From the NCBI RefSeq assembly GCF_001428105.1, contig NZ_LMSJ01000001.1, forward strand, positions 835 to 64,834: a stretch of DNA of 64,000 nucleotides, in the 5' to 3' direction. Below the pieces are notes generated by a model. The model did not search any database. It saw only the letters and a program-made list of their open reading frames with translations, and had not been told where the DNA came from. This stretch comes from Paenibacillus sp. Soil766. GTDB lineage: Bacteria; Bacillota; Bacilli; Paenibacillales; NBRC-103111. Made by a program: the position numbers and the translations under genes. Positions 17,891 to 27,575 of the stretch are shown one piece after another; position 1 is the first letter of the stretch; each line of letters opens with the position of its first letter.

Positions 17891-19414
17891 TTACTTCTTG
17901 CCGTTCGCTTTTAACCACGCATCGAGCTGTTTCTGACGCTCAGCTACGATCACATCGGCGCCAGCTTTCTTCAGCTTCTCTTCATAGATAGGCAAGTATT
18001 TCTCCGTTTCGAGCGTACCCGTTGCAAGAGCGGCATAGTACTCGTCGTTAACCGCCTTGACGTTCGCCGTTTCCGTCTTCACAGGATCCGTATTGAAGAC
18101 AAATCCAGTGAGTGGGGAAACTTCGCCTTCAGCGTTAACTTTCGCCGTCTGCTCCAACTTGTCAGCCGGTGAGCCCTCCGGCAAATATTCGTTGATGATG
18201 CTGCCAAAGATCCAGTCCGTGTTGGTGAAATACCCAGCATCCTGATTAATTTTGATGAAATTGCCGGTCGTCTTCGTGTAATGCTTGCCTTCGATACCGT
18301 AAACGAGCGTGTTATACAACTGCTTATCGGTGTTAACCAGTTCCAAGAACATCATGGCTCTCTCCGGATTTTTGGAAGTCCGGGAGATCGCATTCAGGGT
18401 GCTGGCCGCACCGCTAAAGACTGCCTTAGCAAGTGGAACGAGCACAACATCGTTGCCAGCGTTAGCCGCCTTGAACTCAACCTCGGAGCCCGGCTTGCCA
18501 GTAAAGTCGAACCAGACTGCTGTGGTGCCCTTGTTATAAGCGTCTGCCGCATTTTTCAACGTAGCAGCGTCTTTATTAATGTAGCCCTTTGTATACCAGG
18601 AGTTAGCAAGCTTAAAGTTGGTTCTCATTTCATTCGTCACATCCGGAAGAACTTTGAAGGTCGAGTCACTCTTGTAAACCGGCCCTTTCGGATCAATGTT
18701 ATAAAGGAATCCTGTGTAGAAACCGCGCGTGGTGCCGAACGGGACAATCCCCGGTTCGTTATCTTTGATCTGCTTCAGGAACGGCTCGATGTCTTCCATT
18801 TTCTTGATGCTGGCGGGGTCTAGTTTATACTTATCTGCAAAGCGCTTCTGAACGACCAGACCTACTCGGGTAGCCGAGATTTGATAGTTCGGTACCGCAT
18901 AGATTTTGCCGTCCATCTTCGCATCGTTCCAAAATTTCTCCTGCATCGTCTGGTAAAGCTTCTGATTTTGGTTCTTTAGCAGATCGTCAATCGGCTGGAA
19001 CACACCTTTTTTCTGGTTCTGATCGAACTTGAACAGCCAGTTCGACGTCCAGATAATGTCTGTCACTTCGTTAGCAGCCACGATGGTGTTCATCTTCTGC
19101 TCATAAGTACCGAAGTCGATTGGCATCAACTTAATCGTTGCGTTGATTTTCTCTTGTGTAATCTTGTTCACAGCATCATTCACCACTTGCAGGTCCGGAT
19201 TAGCCTTGTTCTGCGGGTAGTACCAAGTCAACTCGACAGGGTCAAGCTTCTTAGGCGCCGCCGAAGTGGATGGAGCTGGAGCCGCACTGTTGGCTGGTGA
19301 AGGAGTGCTCGAGGAGTCTGAACTGCTGCCGCAGCCGGTTACAGCAATGGCGAGTGCGGAGCTAACTGCGAGCGTGGACATCCACTGAAAACGTGATTTT
19401 ATGATCTTTTTCAA
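17891..19414 (-). CDS. Sugar ABC transporter solute-binding lipoprotein
   Basis: A 507-residue extracellular solute-binding protein of the LplA/family 1 kind. The signal peptide ends in a lipobox (AIAVTGC) with the acylated cysteine at residue 28, followed by a Ser/Pro/Ala-rich linker. I chose a TTG start at 19414: GGGAGG stands 8 nt upstream and the product begins MKKIIKSRF, a normal lipoprotein n-region. It follows its two permease genes (19533-21367) in the operon. It is closely related to the protein at 21640-23142: the stretches beginning WYYPQNKAN, ATLKNAAD and LYNTLVYGIEGK are shared. The ligand is unknown, probably an oligosaccharide released by the beta-helix protein. Confidence 0.9.
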   Translation of the reverse strand: MKKIIKSRFQWMSTLAVSSALAIAVTGCGSSSDSSSTPSPANSAAPAPSTSAAPKKLDPVELTWYYPQNKANPDLQVVNDAVNKITQEKINATIKLMPIDFGTYEQKMNTIVAANEVTDIIWTSNWLFKFDQNQKKGVFQPIDDLLKNQNQKLYQTMQEKFWNDAKMDGKIYAVPNYQISATRVGLVVQKRFADKYKLDPASIKKMEDIEPFLKQIKDNEPGIVPFGTTRGFYTGFLYNIDPKGPVYKSDSTFKVLPDVTNEMRTNFKLANSWYTKGYINKDAATLKNAADAYNKGTTAVWFDFTGKPGSEVEFKAANAGNDVVLVPLAKAVFSGAASTLNAISRTSKNPERAMMFLELVNTDKQLYNTLVYGIEGKHYTKTTGNFIKINQDAGYFTNTDWIFGSIINEYLPEGSPADKLEQTAKVNAEGEVSPLTGFVFNTDPVKTETANVKAVNDEYYAALATGTLETEKYLPIYEEKLKKAGADVIVAERQKQLDAWLKANGKK

Positions 19415-19532
19415 TGTAGAAACCTCCCTTAATATCGTTATCAAGCTTACATATGAAAGCGGATGTGATAAGCCATTTCCTACTTCCCCTTCGTTCCTCT
19501 CCTTCCCGGCTTTGCCCATCCGCTGCTTGCAA

Positions 19533-20435
19533 CTATCCTTTAATGGCGCCTATGGTTAGTCCCTTAACGAAAAACCGTTGAAAGAACGGGAATACCAGCA
19601 GCATCGGACCAGCCGATAGAACGGCAACAGCAAATTTAGCCGACGTTTTCGGAAAATCCCCCATATCGACATTGAGCGAAATCATAGCCGTAGCGAACTC
19701 GGGACGGGACGTGATGAAGTCAAGTGTATTCATGGTCCTCACGAGCAGCAGCTGAAGCGGAACCAGTTTCTCGTTGTTGATAAACAGAAGCGCGTTAAAC
19801 CATTCGTTCCAATAGTTAAAGAGAATAAACAATCCCAGCGTAGCCAACGCCGGCTTCGAGAGCGGAAGAATCAACTTCGTGTAAATCCGCCACTCGCGGG
19901 CTCCCTCCACCTTCGCCGACTCTATAATCTCGGTCGGGATTTTCGCCATGAAGCCTTTCATAATTAACACGTAGAAGGGGCTGAGCAATCCCGGTACGAT
20001 GAGTGCCCATATTGAATTTTTCAAGTGCAATAGCTGGGTTATCAGAATGTAGAACGGCACAAGACCGCCATTGAATAGCATCGTGAAGAACACGTAGAAT
20101 GACGTCAACCGCTGCAACCCGTAATCCTTCCTCGACAGCACGTAACCCATCGTGGAGGTCAGAGTTAGAGAGATGCAGGTGCCAATAACAGCGACGATCA
20201 TCGTCACACCGTAGGCGCGAAGGATGGTCTCCGGCGTTTTCAGAAAGTAGTGATACGCTGCGCTACTAAATTGATCCGGAATAAGGCGAAAGCCATTATG
20301 TAGGATCGACTGTTCGTCAGAGAGCGAGATGACGACCACGAGGGTGAACGGAACGAGCATGGCAATCGTGATCAAGATGAAAATGGCATGAATGATCAGC
20401 TGACTCCATACCGCTTTGGACTGATGGACTATCAC
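19533..20435 (-). CDS. Carbohydrate ABC transporter permease (LplC/MalG type)
   Basis: A 300-residue inner-membrane protein with six predicted membrane helices. The EAA loop that contacts the ATPase is seen at IIESAKVEGAREWRIYTKLILPLSKP. It ends with the VKGLTIGAIKG tail typical of the LplC/YtcP group. The start is GTG 20435 with AAGGAGGG 8 nt upstream. It sits 14 bp after the partner permease and 118 bp before the binding-protein gene. No ATP-binding gene is present in the operon, so a shared MsmX-type ATPase encoded elsewhere is presumed. Confidence 0.93.
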   Translation of the reverse strand: MIVHQSKAVWSQLIIHAIFILITIAMLVPFTLVVVISLSDEQSILHNGFRLIPDQFSSAAYHYFLKTPETILRAYGVTMIVAVIGTCISLTLTSTMGYVLSRKDYGLQRLTSFYVFFTMLFNGGLVPFYILITQLLHLKNSIWALIVPGLLSPFYVLIMKGFMAKIPTEIIESAKVEGAREWRIYTKLILPLSKPALATLGLFILFNYWNEWFNALLFINNEKLVPLQLLLVRTMNTLDFITSRPEFATAMISLNVDMGDFPKTSAKFAVAVLSAGPMLLVFPFFQRFFVKGLTIGAIKG

Positions 20436-20449
20436 TGAATGTTCCCTCC

Positions 20450-21367
20450 TTAGAACAGAGAATTGTCCTCGTTAATTCGTCTTACGATTAAATTGGCGGT
20501 TACAACAAGAACGAAGCCGACGAACGATTGGTACAAGCCGACTGCCGAAGCCATACTAACGTCAGCAATCTCGCTTAACGCCCGGTAGATGTAAGTATCG
20601 ATAATATCCGTCGTCGCGTACGTCATTCCGTTGTTGTTCGGGATAAAATAATGCAAGCCGAAGTCGCCTCGGAACATGTTCCCGATACTGAGGATAAGCA
20701 AAATGATAATGAGCGGCGTCAGCTGCGGTATCGTAATATTCGTCACCATCTGCATCCGCTTTGCTCCGTCAATTCGGGCCGCTTCATACAACTCTCCGTC
20801 AATCCCGAGAATGCCAGCGTAGTACACCATCGCTGAGAAGCCGATCGCTTTCCACAAATGCACGATGTTTAGAATGCAAGGCCAATAATCGGCTTCGAAA
20901 TACCATGAAATTTTTTCCATGCCGGCAGATGCCAGCCAACTGTTGATAAAGCCGTTGTCATGATCAAGGAACGCCAGTGTGATGTAACTCATGACGACCC
21001 ACGAAAGGAAAAAGGGCAGAATCAACGCGGTCTGATAAATCTTGAGCCACTTTTTCGCAATTTCATTGAGGAGAATGGCTACGGTGAGCGCTGCGATTGT
21101 CGTTAACAGCATGTACCCCAGGTTATACAGCACGGTGTTGCGGGTAATACGGAATGCGGTTTCACTTTTAAACAGAAACTCGAAGTTTTTGAAACCAATC
21201 CATTCACTGCCCAGAATGCCCTTGTCATACCTATAATTTTTAAAAGCGATGATGACCCCAAACATCGGAATGTACGACATGATGAAAATATAGATGACTG
21301 CGGGGAACGAGAGCGTAAACAGTTCGATGTTCCTCCCGAAAAACCGGAATGCCTTCTTGCGCCTCAT
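20450..21367 (-). CDS. Sugar ABC transporter permease (LplB type)
   Basis: A 305-residue membrane protein of the LplB/UgpA group. YIPMFGVIIAFKNYRYDKGI near residues 32-51 is the group signature, and the EAA loop reads YEAARIDGAKRMQMVTNITIPQL. It is the first gene of the importer operon, with AAGGAGG before ATG 21367, and tandem operator D lies about 76 bp upstream. It pairs with the LplC-type permease and the lipoprotein downstream to import an oligosaccharide. Confidence 0.93.
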   Translation of the reverse strand: MRRKKAFRFFGRNIELFTLSFPAVIYIFIMSYIPMFGVIIAFKNYRYDKGILGSEWIGFKNFEFLFKSETAFRITRNTVLYNLGYMLLTTIAALTVAILLNEIAKKWLKIYQTALILPFFLSWVVMSYITLAFLDHDNGFINSWLASAGMEKISWYFEADYWPCILNIVHLWKAIGFSAMVYYAGILGIDGELYEAARIDGAKRMQMVTNITIPQLTPLIIILLILSIGNMFRGDFGLHYFIPNNNGMTYATTDIIDTYIYRALSEIADVSMASAVGLYQSFVGFVLVVTANLIVRRINEDNSLF

Positions 21368-21442
21368 AGGATGTCTTCCTCCTTGCCTGTAACGATTTGC
21401 TTGGCTTGCTGCCTGAGATCAATTTAGCTGAAATATAAGCTA

Positions 21443-21500
21443 TAAAACAGTGCAAAAACTGTACTTTTGTCGCCACTTTGAGTAAACGATCTGTATTTTA
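21443..21500 (-). promoter_or_regulatory. Tandem operator D upstream of the importer operon
   Basis: On the minus strand the proximal element is AAAAGTACAGTTTTTGCAC (starting at 21468) followed by TGTTTTA, and the distal element is TAAAATACAGATCGTTTAC (starting at 21500), again offset by exactly 32 bp. Here the distal copy is the best preserved of the four (ATACAGATC against GTACAGATC in site A). It lies between the terminator of the second binding-protein gene and the first permease. Confidence 0.6.
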
Positions 21501-21573
21501 CTAACTGAAGTCTAAGCTAGCCGCAGATTGCCGCGAAGGCTCGTGCATGGAGACCTTTGGCGGAAACGCCAAA

Positions 21574-21620
21574 AAGGCCAAGAACCGCACGGTGCGATTT
21601 GCACCGTCGTTCTCAGCCTT
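21574..21620 (-). terminator. Intrinsic terminator of the second binding-protein gene
   Basis: On the minus strand an imperfect stem of about 20 bp (AAGGCTGAGAACG..ACGGTGC pairing with GCACCGT..CGGTTCTTGGCCTT, loop AAATC) is followed by TTTTT, 20 bp after the stop codon at 21640. A second small hairpin (tttggcg-gaaa-cgccaaa, 21556-21573) follows. This separates the binding-protein gene from the importer operon. Confidence 0.75.
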
Positions 21621-21639
21621 TACTTATGTAGACTTGGGG

Positions 21640-23142
21640 TCACTTCTTCCCCTTCGCCTTCAGCCAGTCGTCCAGCTGCCTCTGCTTCTCAGATCTTATC
21701 GTTTCGCTGCCAGCTTTATTCAACTTCTCTTCGTAGATCGGCAGATACTTTGCCGGATCGACCGTTCCGGTAGCAAGTGCTGCATAATACTCGTCGTTCA
21801 CCACTTTCACATTGGCGAGTTCCGCCTTCAAGTCGTCGGTTCGGAACACGAAGTCGTAGTAAGGGGATACCTCCGCCTCTTCGTTGATGCGAACGGTCTG
21901 TTCAATCTTGTCAGCTGGGGATCCCTCTGGCAAAAATTCGTTGCGGATGTTGCCGAATACCCAATCCGTGTTTGTAAAATACCCCGAGTCCAACTTCAGC
22001 TTGATGTAGTTTCCGTCACCGCGCGAATAGTGCTTTCCTTCAATCCCATAGACGAGCGTATTGTACAACTGCTTATCGGTGTTCACCAGCTCGAGCAGCT
22101 GCATCGCTTTGTCCGGATGCTTCGATGTCCGGCTGATCGCGTTCATTGAGCTGACTGCACCGTTGAACGACGGTTTCGCCAGCGGGACTAGCACGACGTC
22201 GAAACCACCATCGCCGGCCTTAAACTCCGCTTCGGAGCCCGGTTTACCTGTAAAATCGAACCAAACAGCCGTGTTTCCCTTATTGTAGACGTCCGCTGCG
22301 TTCTTCAGCGTAGCAGCGTCCTGATTAATATATCCTTTGTCGTACCAAGAGTGAACCAAAGCAAAATTCTGTCTCATTTCCGGCGTGACATCGGGTAGAA
22401 CTCGGTGGTTCGCATCGCCTTGATAAATGGACACACGCCAGTCGATGCCGTAAATGTGGTTCATAAAGAAACCTCTTGTCGTGCCGAACGGGACAATGCC
22501 CGGCTCCCCTTCCTTCAGCTGCTTCAAGAAAGGCTCAATATCGTCGATCTTGCGGATTGCACTTAGATCGAGCTTGTATTTATCGACGAACCGCTTCTGG
22601 ATGACCAAGCTCGGGCGCATAGCGGCAATTTGGTAGTTCGGCACCGCCATCTGCTTGCCGTCTAGCTTGCCGTCGTTCCAGAATCGCTGCGACATTGACG
22701 CCCGCAGCTTCTGTCCGTACCGCTCGAGCAACTCGTCCAGCGGCTGGAACACTCCCTTTCTGGCATTGGCGTCCCACGAGAACAGCCAGTTCGAGGTCCA
22801 GACAATATCCATCGGATCGCTTGCCGCCACGAGCGTATTCAATTTCTGCTCGTAGTGCGCGAAATCGACGGGTTGCAGCTTGACCTTCGCATGAATTTTA
22901 TCAGCGATCAACCTGTTGACTTCGGCATTCACCATTTGTAAGTCGGCATTTGCCTTGTTCTGTGGATAATACCAGATCAACTCGTCCTCCTCGGTGCCGC
23001 CACCGTCCGCCTGCTGCGAGCTCGTGCATCCGCTCATGACGAACATCAAGATCGCCACGATGCTCAGAATCGCAAACTTCATGAAACGATGCTCAGGAAC
23101 CTTGCCCCCGTTTTTCCTTACGTTTAGTTTGCTCAAGTCCAT
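21640..23142 (-). CDS. Second solute-binding lipoprotein, paralogue of the 17891 protein
   Basis: A 500-residue extracellular solute-binding protein with lipobox FVMSGC (cysteine 39), or cysteine 19 if translation begins at the internal Met 21. GGAGAGG before ATG 23142 favours the longer form. It aligns along its whole length with the binding protein at 17891-19414, so the pair arose by duplication. It has its own promoter-like TATAAT (minus strand, 23176-23181) and its own terminator, and lacks the tandem operator of the importer operon. It has no permeases of its own, so it may feed the same permeases with a different ligand or act as an extracytoplasmic sensor. Its expression is probably independent of the rest of the module. 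Confidence 0.88.
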   Translation of the reverse strand: MDLSKLNVRKNGGKVPEHRFMKFAILSIVAILMFVMSGCTSSQQADGGGTEEDELIWYYPQNKANADLQMVNAEVNRLIADKIHAKVKLQPVDFAHYEQKLNTLVAASDPMDIVWTSNWLFSWDANARKGVFQPLDELLERYGQKLRASMSQRFWNDGKLDGKQMAVPNYQIAAMRPSLVIQKRFVDKYKLDLSAIRKIDDIEPFLKQLKEGEPGIVPFGTTRGFFMNHIYGIDWRVSIYQGDANHRVLPDVTPEMRQNFALVHSWYDKGYINQDAATLKNAADVYNKGNTAVWFDFTGKPGSEAEFKAGDGGFDVVLVPLAKPSFNGAVSSMNAISRTSKHPDKAMQLLELVNTDKQLYNTLVYGIEGKHYSRGDGNYIKLKLDSGYFTNTDWVFGNIRNEFLPEGSPADKIEQTVRINEEAEVSPYYDFVFRTDDLKAELANVKVVNDEYYAALATGTVDPAKYLPIYEEKLNKAGSETIRSEKQRQLDDWLKAKGKK

Positions 23143-23441
23143 TCCCCCCTCTCCGATCTCACGTGCACTACTTCTATTATAACCGGATCTCTACTTAGTG
23201 GACACATCATGACTCTAATCACAACTTGATCCCTATCAGGTATGCAATACTACACAGCACTTACCGTGACACTTACATAAGCCAATCCAGCGCCATGAAA
23301 TAGTTATTTTTTGGTATATGTCGAAATTTGTAGGAATATGTCATGTACCCATAGAAACTCGAAGGAGAAGCGAATCAGAACTAGAACGTAAAACCAACAT
23401 TAATCGTACATTTTATCTAATTGGCAAAAGGAGCAGCTCAT

Positions 23442-23870
23442 ATGCAGAGGACTGAACAAGAGCAATATGTGGAATTAGGCATAGGGAATGAAACCTATGC
23501 AATTCGAATACAAGATATCCACGAAATCATCAAAATGCAAGATGTTACACAAATTCCAAATGCTTTGGGTTATTTAAAAGGTGTCATCAATCTTCGCGGC
23601 AGGATTATTCCGGTCATTTCCTTACGAAATATGTTTGGCTTGATGGAAGAAGAGAATACGAAGTTCACCCGGATTGTAGTCGTTAACCATGTTGAGGATA
23701 CCGTTGGCGTTATTGTGGATCGGGTTAATAAAGTTACGAATCTCTCTGACATTCAACCGCCACCGGATCGTGTTGGAGGCATAAGCGGCAATTACTTCGC
23801 GGGAATTGGGATAACAGACCATGGATTGGTTGGTATTTTAAAGCTCGAAGAAGTTTTGCTTCGTAACTGA
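23442..23870 (+). CDS. cheW: Chemotaxis adaptor CheW
   Basis: A 142-residue single CheW domain: EQYVELGIGNETYAIRI opens the SH3-like fold, and NLRGRIIPVISLR and VDRVNKV follow as in other CheW proteins. It couples receptors to the CheA kinase in the chemosensory array. I chose ATG 23442 with AAAGGAG 8 nt upstream. It is the first of three plus-strand genes; cheA starts 16 bp later. The 23143-23441 spacer upstream shows no gene and no clear sigma-D promoter. Confidence 0.95.
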   Translation: MQRTEQEQYVELGIGNETYAIRIQDIHEIIKMQDVTQIPNALGYLKGVINLRGRIIPVISLRNMFGLMEEENTKFTRIVVVNHVEDTVGVIVDRVNKVTNLSDIQPPPDRVGGISGNYFAGIGITDHGLVGILKLEEVLLRN

Positions 23871-23886
23871 TTAGGAGTTGACATCC

Positions 23887-25899
23887 ATGTCTTTAACAGA
23901 ATACAAACAAGTTTTTCTAGAAGAATTGGAAGAACAGTTAGAGCTTATCGATGATTGTATATTGAAACTGGAGCAAGACGGGAAAACCGATCGAGTTATA
24001 CAAAACCTTTTCCGAGCCGCACATACACTTAAAGGATCTTCCGCGACAATGGGATTCGAGTCCATGAAGGAATTGACTCATGAGATGGAACATCTCTTGG
24101 ATCTTGTGCGACATGATCGGATGGAAGTTTCGATAGGTCTTATTAATTTATTGTTTAAATCCTTGGATTTACTGAAAGAACTGAAAAAAGAAATTGAAAG
24201 CACCGATCAGACGATGTCCAATATTTTACCATTGCTCGCTGAACTCCAAGCCTTTGCGGCTGAGAAAACCAACGAACACGTGGTTCAGGACACAAAGAAG
24301 ACGAAGCATGCGTTAAGCCTTTATATGGAAACTAAAATTGAGGAGGCACAGGAAAAGGGAGCTATTGTCAGCTGGGTTCGTGTAACCATTTCCAAAGATA
24401 GCTTAATTAAAGGCGCGCGAGCCCATGTTGTGTTCAAAAACTTACATGATTGGGGCGAGGTGTTATTCGCTGACCCATCCCCCGACATGATCGAAGAAGG
24501 TAAGAACGAGTCATTAGAGATCAGCTATGTGTTCTCCGGCAACCAAACAGCAGATGAAATTAAAAACTACGTCAATTCAATGATAGATGTTGTAGGGGTT
24601 GAGGTTGATTTCCTACAACGTAAATCTTCACTCGAAGAAGATATCGTACCTGCCCCTGTAATTGCGGCTGAATTGTCACCGGAAAAAAGCAACGAAACAC
24701 ACGGCAATAAAAACCAGACGATACGAGTGAGTGTAGAACGTTTGGAAGATTTAATGAATCTTGTTGGAGAGTTAGTTATTGACCAAACCCGGATTAGTCA
24801 AGTGGAGCGAAACTTGCTCCGGCAAAGTGCGTCATTCAGCGAATCTATGGAAGAGCTGGGCCAGATCTCGGATCATTTGTCGCGAGTGATTAGTGAATTA
24901 CAGGGCAGTGTCATGAAGGCAAGAATGCTGCCAATTGAACAATTATTCAATCGGTTCCCAAGAATGGTGCGCGACCTTGCTCTCAAACTAAATAAAGATG
25001 TGGAACTGGTCATTGAGGGCAAAGATACGGAGCTGGACCGGACCTTAATTGAAGAAATTGCAGACCCATTAATTCATCTTATTCGCAATGCGCTTGACCA
25101 TGGAATTGAATCAGCCGCAGATCGCATCGCGAAGGGAAAGAGCCCGAAAGGCACGATAAAAATCCGCGCAGCTCATGAAGATAACCAAGTTATTATTTAT
25201 GTGGAAGACGATGGTGCGGGAATCGATGCGTCCAAAATTTTACAATCCGCCATCCAAAAAGGACTTCTCGCAGAAGCGGACGCTGGAACGTGTACGGAGA
25301 AAGAAGCCATCCACTTTATTTTCCATTCTGGTTTCTCAACAGCTTCTAGTGTAAGTGACGTCTCGGGACGCGGAGTAGGTATGGATATCGTAAAGAGCCA
25401 TATTGAAAAATTAAATGGACTTATTGATATCCATACGGAGATTGGGAAAGGCACTCAATTCAAAATCCGACTTCCACTCACTTTAGCCATTATTACAGGG
25501 TTACTTGTAAAATTGAATGAACAAACTTTCATCATACCGATGAGCAATATCGCCGAAATCATTAGAGTAACCCCACAAGAGATTCAGTCTATGCGTGGCG
25601 AGTCTGTCATTGTGTTAAGAAATCAAATCATACCTATCGTATGGCTGCATGAACAATTTCAAATCGAAAAGAAACTGAGTAATGGGAATCATACACAATT
25701 AGTCATCGTCGGCACGGCAGAGAAGCGTATCGCGCTTGCTGTGGATGAGCTTTTGGGAAATCAAGAGGTGGTCATCAAATCATTAGGCTCGTATATTGGT
25801 AAAGTCGATTGCCTATCCGGCGCCACTATTCTGGGGAACGGAAAAGTCGCGTTGATCCTTGAAATTTCTGCAGTAATCAAAAAACTTATTGGCAAATAG
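23887..25899 (+). CDS. cheA: Chemotaxis histidine kinase CheA
   Basis: A 670-residue CheA. The N-terminal Hpt domain has the phosphorylated histidine H46 in FRAAHTLKGSS. A CheY-binding-like P2 region (about 135-240), a dimerisation helix pair (from about 275, IRVSVERLEDLMNLVGELV), an HATPase domain with LIRNALDHGIE and DDGAGID, and a C-terminal CheW-like domain complete the usual order P1-P5. ATG 23887 has TTAGGAG at 9 nt; a TTG 9 nt earlier is less likely. It takes signals from the receptor encoded next and phosphorylates a CheY-type partner, but no such partner gene is in this window. Confidence 0.95.
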   Translation: MSLTEYKQVFLEELEEQLELIDDCILKLEQDGKTDRVIQNLFRAAHTLKGSSATMGFESMKELTHEMEHLLDLVRHDRMEVSIGLINLLFKSLDLLKELKKEIESTDQTMSNILPLLAELQAFAAEKTNEHVVQDTKKTKHALSLYMETKIEEAQEKGAIVSWVRVTISKDSLIKGARAHVVFKNLHDWGEVLFADPSPDMIEEGKNESLEISYVFSGNQTADEIKNYVNSMIDVVGVEVDFLQRKSSLEEDIVPAPVIAAELSPEKSNETHGNKNQTIRVSVERLEDLMNLVGELVIDQTRISQVERNLLRQSASFSESMEELGQISDHLSRVISELQGSVMKARMLPIEQLFNRFPRMVRDLALKLNKDVELVIEGKDTELDRTLIEEIADPLIHLIRNALDHGIESAADRIAKGKSPKGTIKIRAAHEDNQVIIYVEDDGAGIDASKILQSAIQKGLLAEADAGTCTEKEAIHFIFHSGFSTASSVSDVSGRGVGMDIVKSHIEKLNGLIDIHTEIGKGTQFKIRLPLTLAIITGLLVKLNEQTFIIPMSNIAEIIRVTPQEIQSMRGESVIVLRNQIIPIVWLHEQFQIEKKLSNGNHTQLVIVGTAEKRIALAVDELLGNQEVVIKSLGSYIGKVDCLSGATILGNGKVALILEISAVIKKLIGK

Positions 25900-25930
25900 C
25901 ACAACCAACTAACAACATGAGGTGAATGTT

Positions 25931-27517
25931 ATGAAATGGTACTTAAATTTGAAAACATCTGTTAAATTAATCTCTTCATTTTTGATTGTTTCTCTGATAT
26001 TGGCTTTTGTAGGCATTTACGCAATCTCGAATCTGCAAACGATGAACCTAATTGCGCAAAACCTGTATGACAATAATTTAATGCCTGTCAAGGACTTATC
26101 TGCGGCTCAAATTGATTATGAAAAATCAAAAGTCCGTCTTCGCGATATCAGTCTATCCCAATCCAAGCAAGAGATGGATAAATACAACCAAGAAATTAAC
26201 GATTTTAGAAAAGATCTTATCAATCAAATAAATATGTACCGAGATACACAGCTTACAAAACCGGAACTTGAGTTAGTTAAAGTATTGGATGATGCAACAT
26301 CAGAATACTTCAAACAATTCGATGCAGCCATAAAACTGGCTTATCAAGATGATCCAACAGAGTTCACTGCTTTTAAAAATGGTCCGCTTAACATAGCTGA
26401 GTCCAAGTTTAGAGAGAGTCTGGAGAATCTGATCAGCTTGAACATTAAGATTGCCGGAGATACGAATGAGAGCGCCGATACGGTTTATGCTTCTGCTCGC
26501 ACAACCACGATCGTCATTATTATCGTGGCGGCGGTTCTTAGCCTTATATTTGGTATTGTTATTTCCCAAATCATTGTAAAACCGCTTAGGAAGATCGTAA
26601 GTTTAGTTGCGTTAGTTGCAGAAGGAGATTTACGTCAGAAATCAGATATCGATACGAAGGATGAAATTGGTCAGCTTTCCACTTCTATTAATCATATGGT
26701 GGGTAACCTGCAAAATTTGATAGGAGGCATCATTCAATCTTCACAAAGTGTTGCTGCTGCTTCTGAACAAATCTCCGCAAGCACAGAGGAAATCGCAAGT
26801 GGCAGTACGACTCAATCACGTGACGCGCAAATTATCACGGAATTATTCAAAGAATTGTCCGATGCGATTAGTACTGTAGCTGTAAGCGCGGAGGGTGCCG
26901 CAGAATTGTCATCGCAAGCGGTTCGCACAGCGACGGCTGGAAGTAAAGTCTTAGAAGCGTCAATAGAAGGAATGGAAGTAGTCAATAAGAAAGTCACGCT
27001 GCTGGAAAGCGATTCCAGCAAAATCGGAGAGATCATTGAAGTTATCGATGATATCGCTCAACAAACGAATTTGCTAGCCTTGAATGCCGCTATTGAAGCA
27101 GCAAGAGCCGGCGAGCAAGGAAGAGGCTTCGCGGTCGTTGCGGATGAAGTTAGAAAACTCGCGGAGCGAAGCGGGGAAGCAACCAAACAGATCACTTCGA
27201 TTATTAAAACCATGCAGGAAAATACCAAGGCAAGTGTCCAAGCCGTACTAGATAGCGTCGCTCAGACGCAACAAACGGGTACAGCTTTCCGAGAAATTGT
27301 CGAGAAAGTAAATAACACTTCCAATATGGTAAATGAGATAGCTGCCGCTAGCGAAGAGCAAGCTGCGCAATCAGCGGAAGTCATTAATTCTGCGCAATCT
27401 ATTGCGGCGGCAAGCGAAGAAGCCGCTGCTGCTGCCGAAGAGACGGCTGCGACAAGTCAATCTCTAGCGGAGCAAGCTGATTCCTTGAACAGATCAGTCT
27501 CACAGTTTAAAATTTAG
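25931..27517 (+). CDS. Methyl-accepting chemotaxis protein with four-helix sensor domain
   Basis: A 528-residue receptor. There is a membrane helix at about 12-34, an extracellular four-helix-bundle (4HB_MCP-like) sensor at about 35-185, a second membrane helix at about 192-215, and HAMP at about 216-270. A long cytoplasmic coiled coil has the conserved tip [20 protein letters not shown] and [18 protein letters not shown]. No C-terminal receptor pentapeptide is visible. ATG 25931 has GAGGTGA 6 nt upstream. It completes the cheW-cheA-receptor set, so the three probably form a dedicated array. The ligand is unknown; location among sugar importers suggests a sugar or a binding protein, by inference only. 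Confidence 0.94.
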   Translation: MKWYLNLKTSVKLISSFLIVSLILAFVGIYAISNLQTMNLIAQNLYDNNLMPVKDLSAAQIDYEKSKVRLRDISLSQSKQEMDKYNQEINDFRKDLINQINMYRDTQLTKPELELVKVLDDATSEYFKQFDAAIKLAYQDDPTEFTAFKNGPLNIAESKFRESLENLISLNIKIAGDTNESADTVYASARTTTIVIIIVAAVLSLIFGIVISQIIVKPLRKIVSLVALVAEGDLRQKSDIDTKDEIGQLSTSINHMVGNLQNLIGGIIQSSQSVAAASEQISASTEEIASGSTTQSRDAQIITELFKELSDAISTVAVSAEGAAELSSQAVRTATAGSKVLEASIEGMEVVNKKVTLLESDSSKIGEIIEVIDDIAQQTNLLALNAAIEAARAGEQGRGFAVVADEVRKLAERSGEATKQITSIIKTMQENTKASVQAVLDSVAQTQQTGTAFREIVEKVNNTSNMVNEIAAASEEQAAQSAEVINSAQSIAAASEEAAAAAEETAATSQSLAEQADSLNRSVSQFKI

Positions 27518-27575
27518 TCAAGCACAGTATGTTCTTGTCCAAGTACACAGCTCCATCCCATGACTTTATGCAGCA

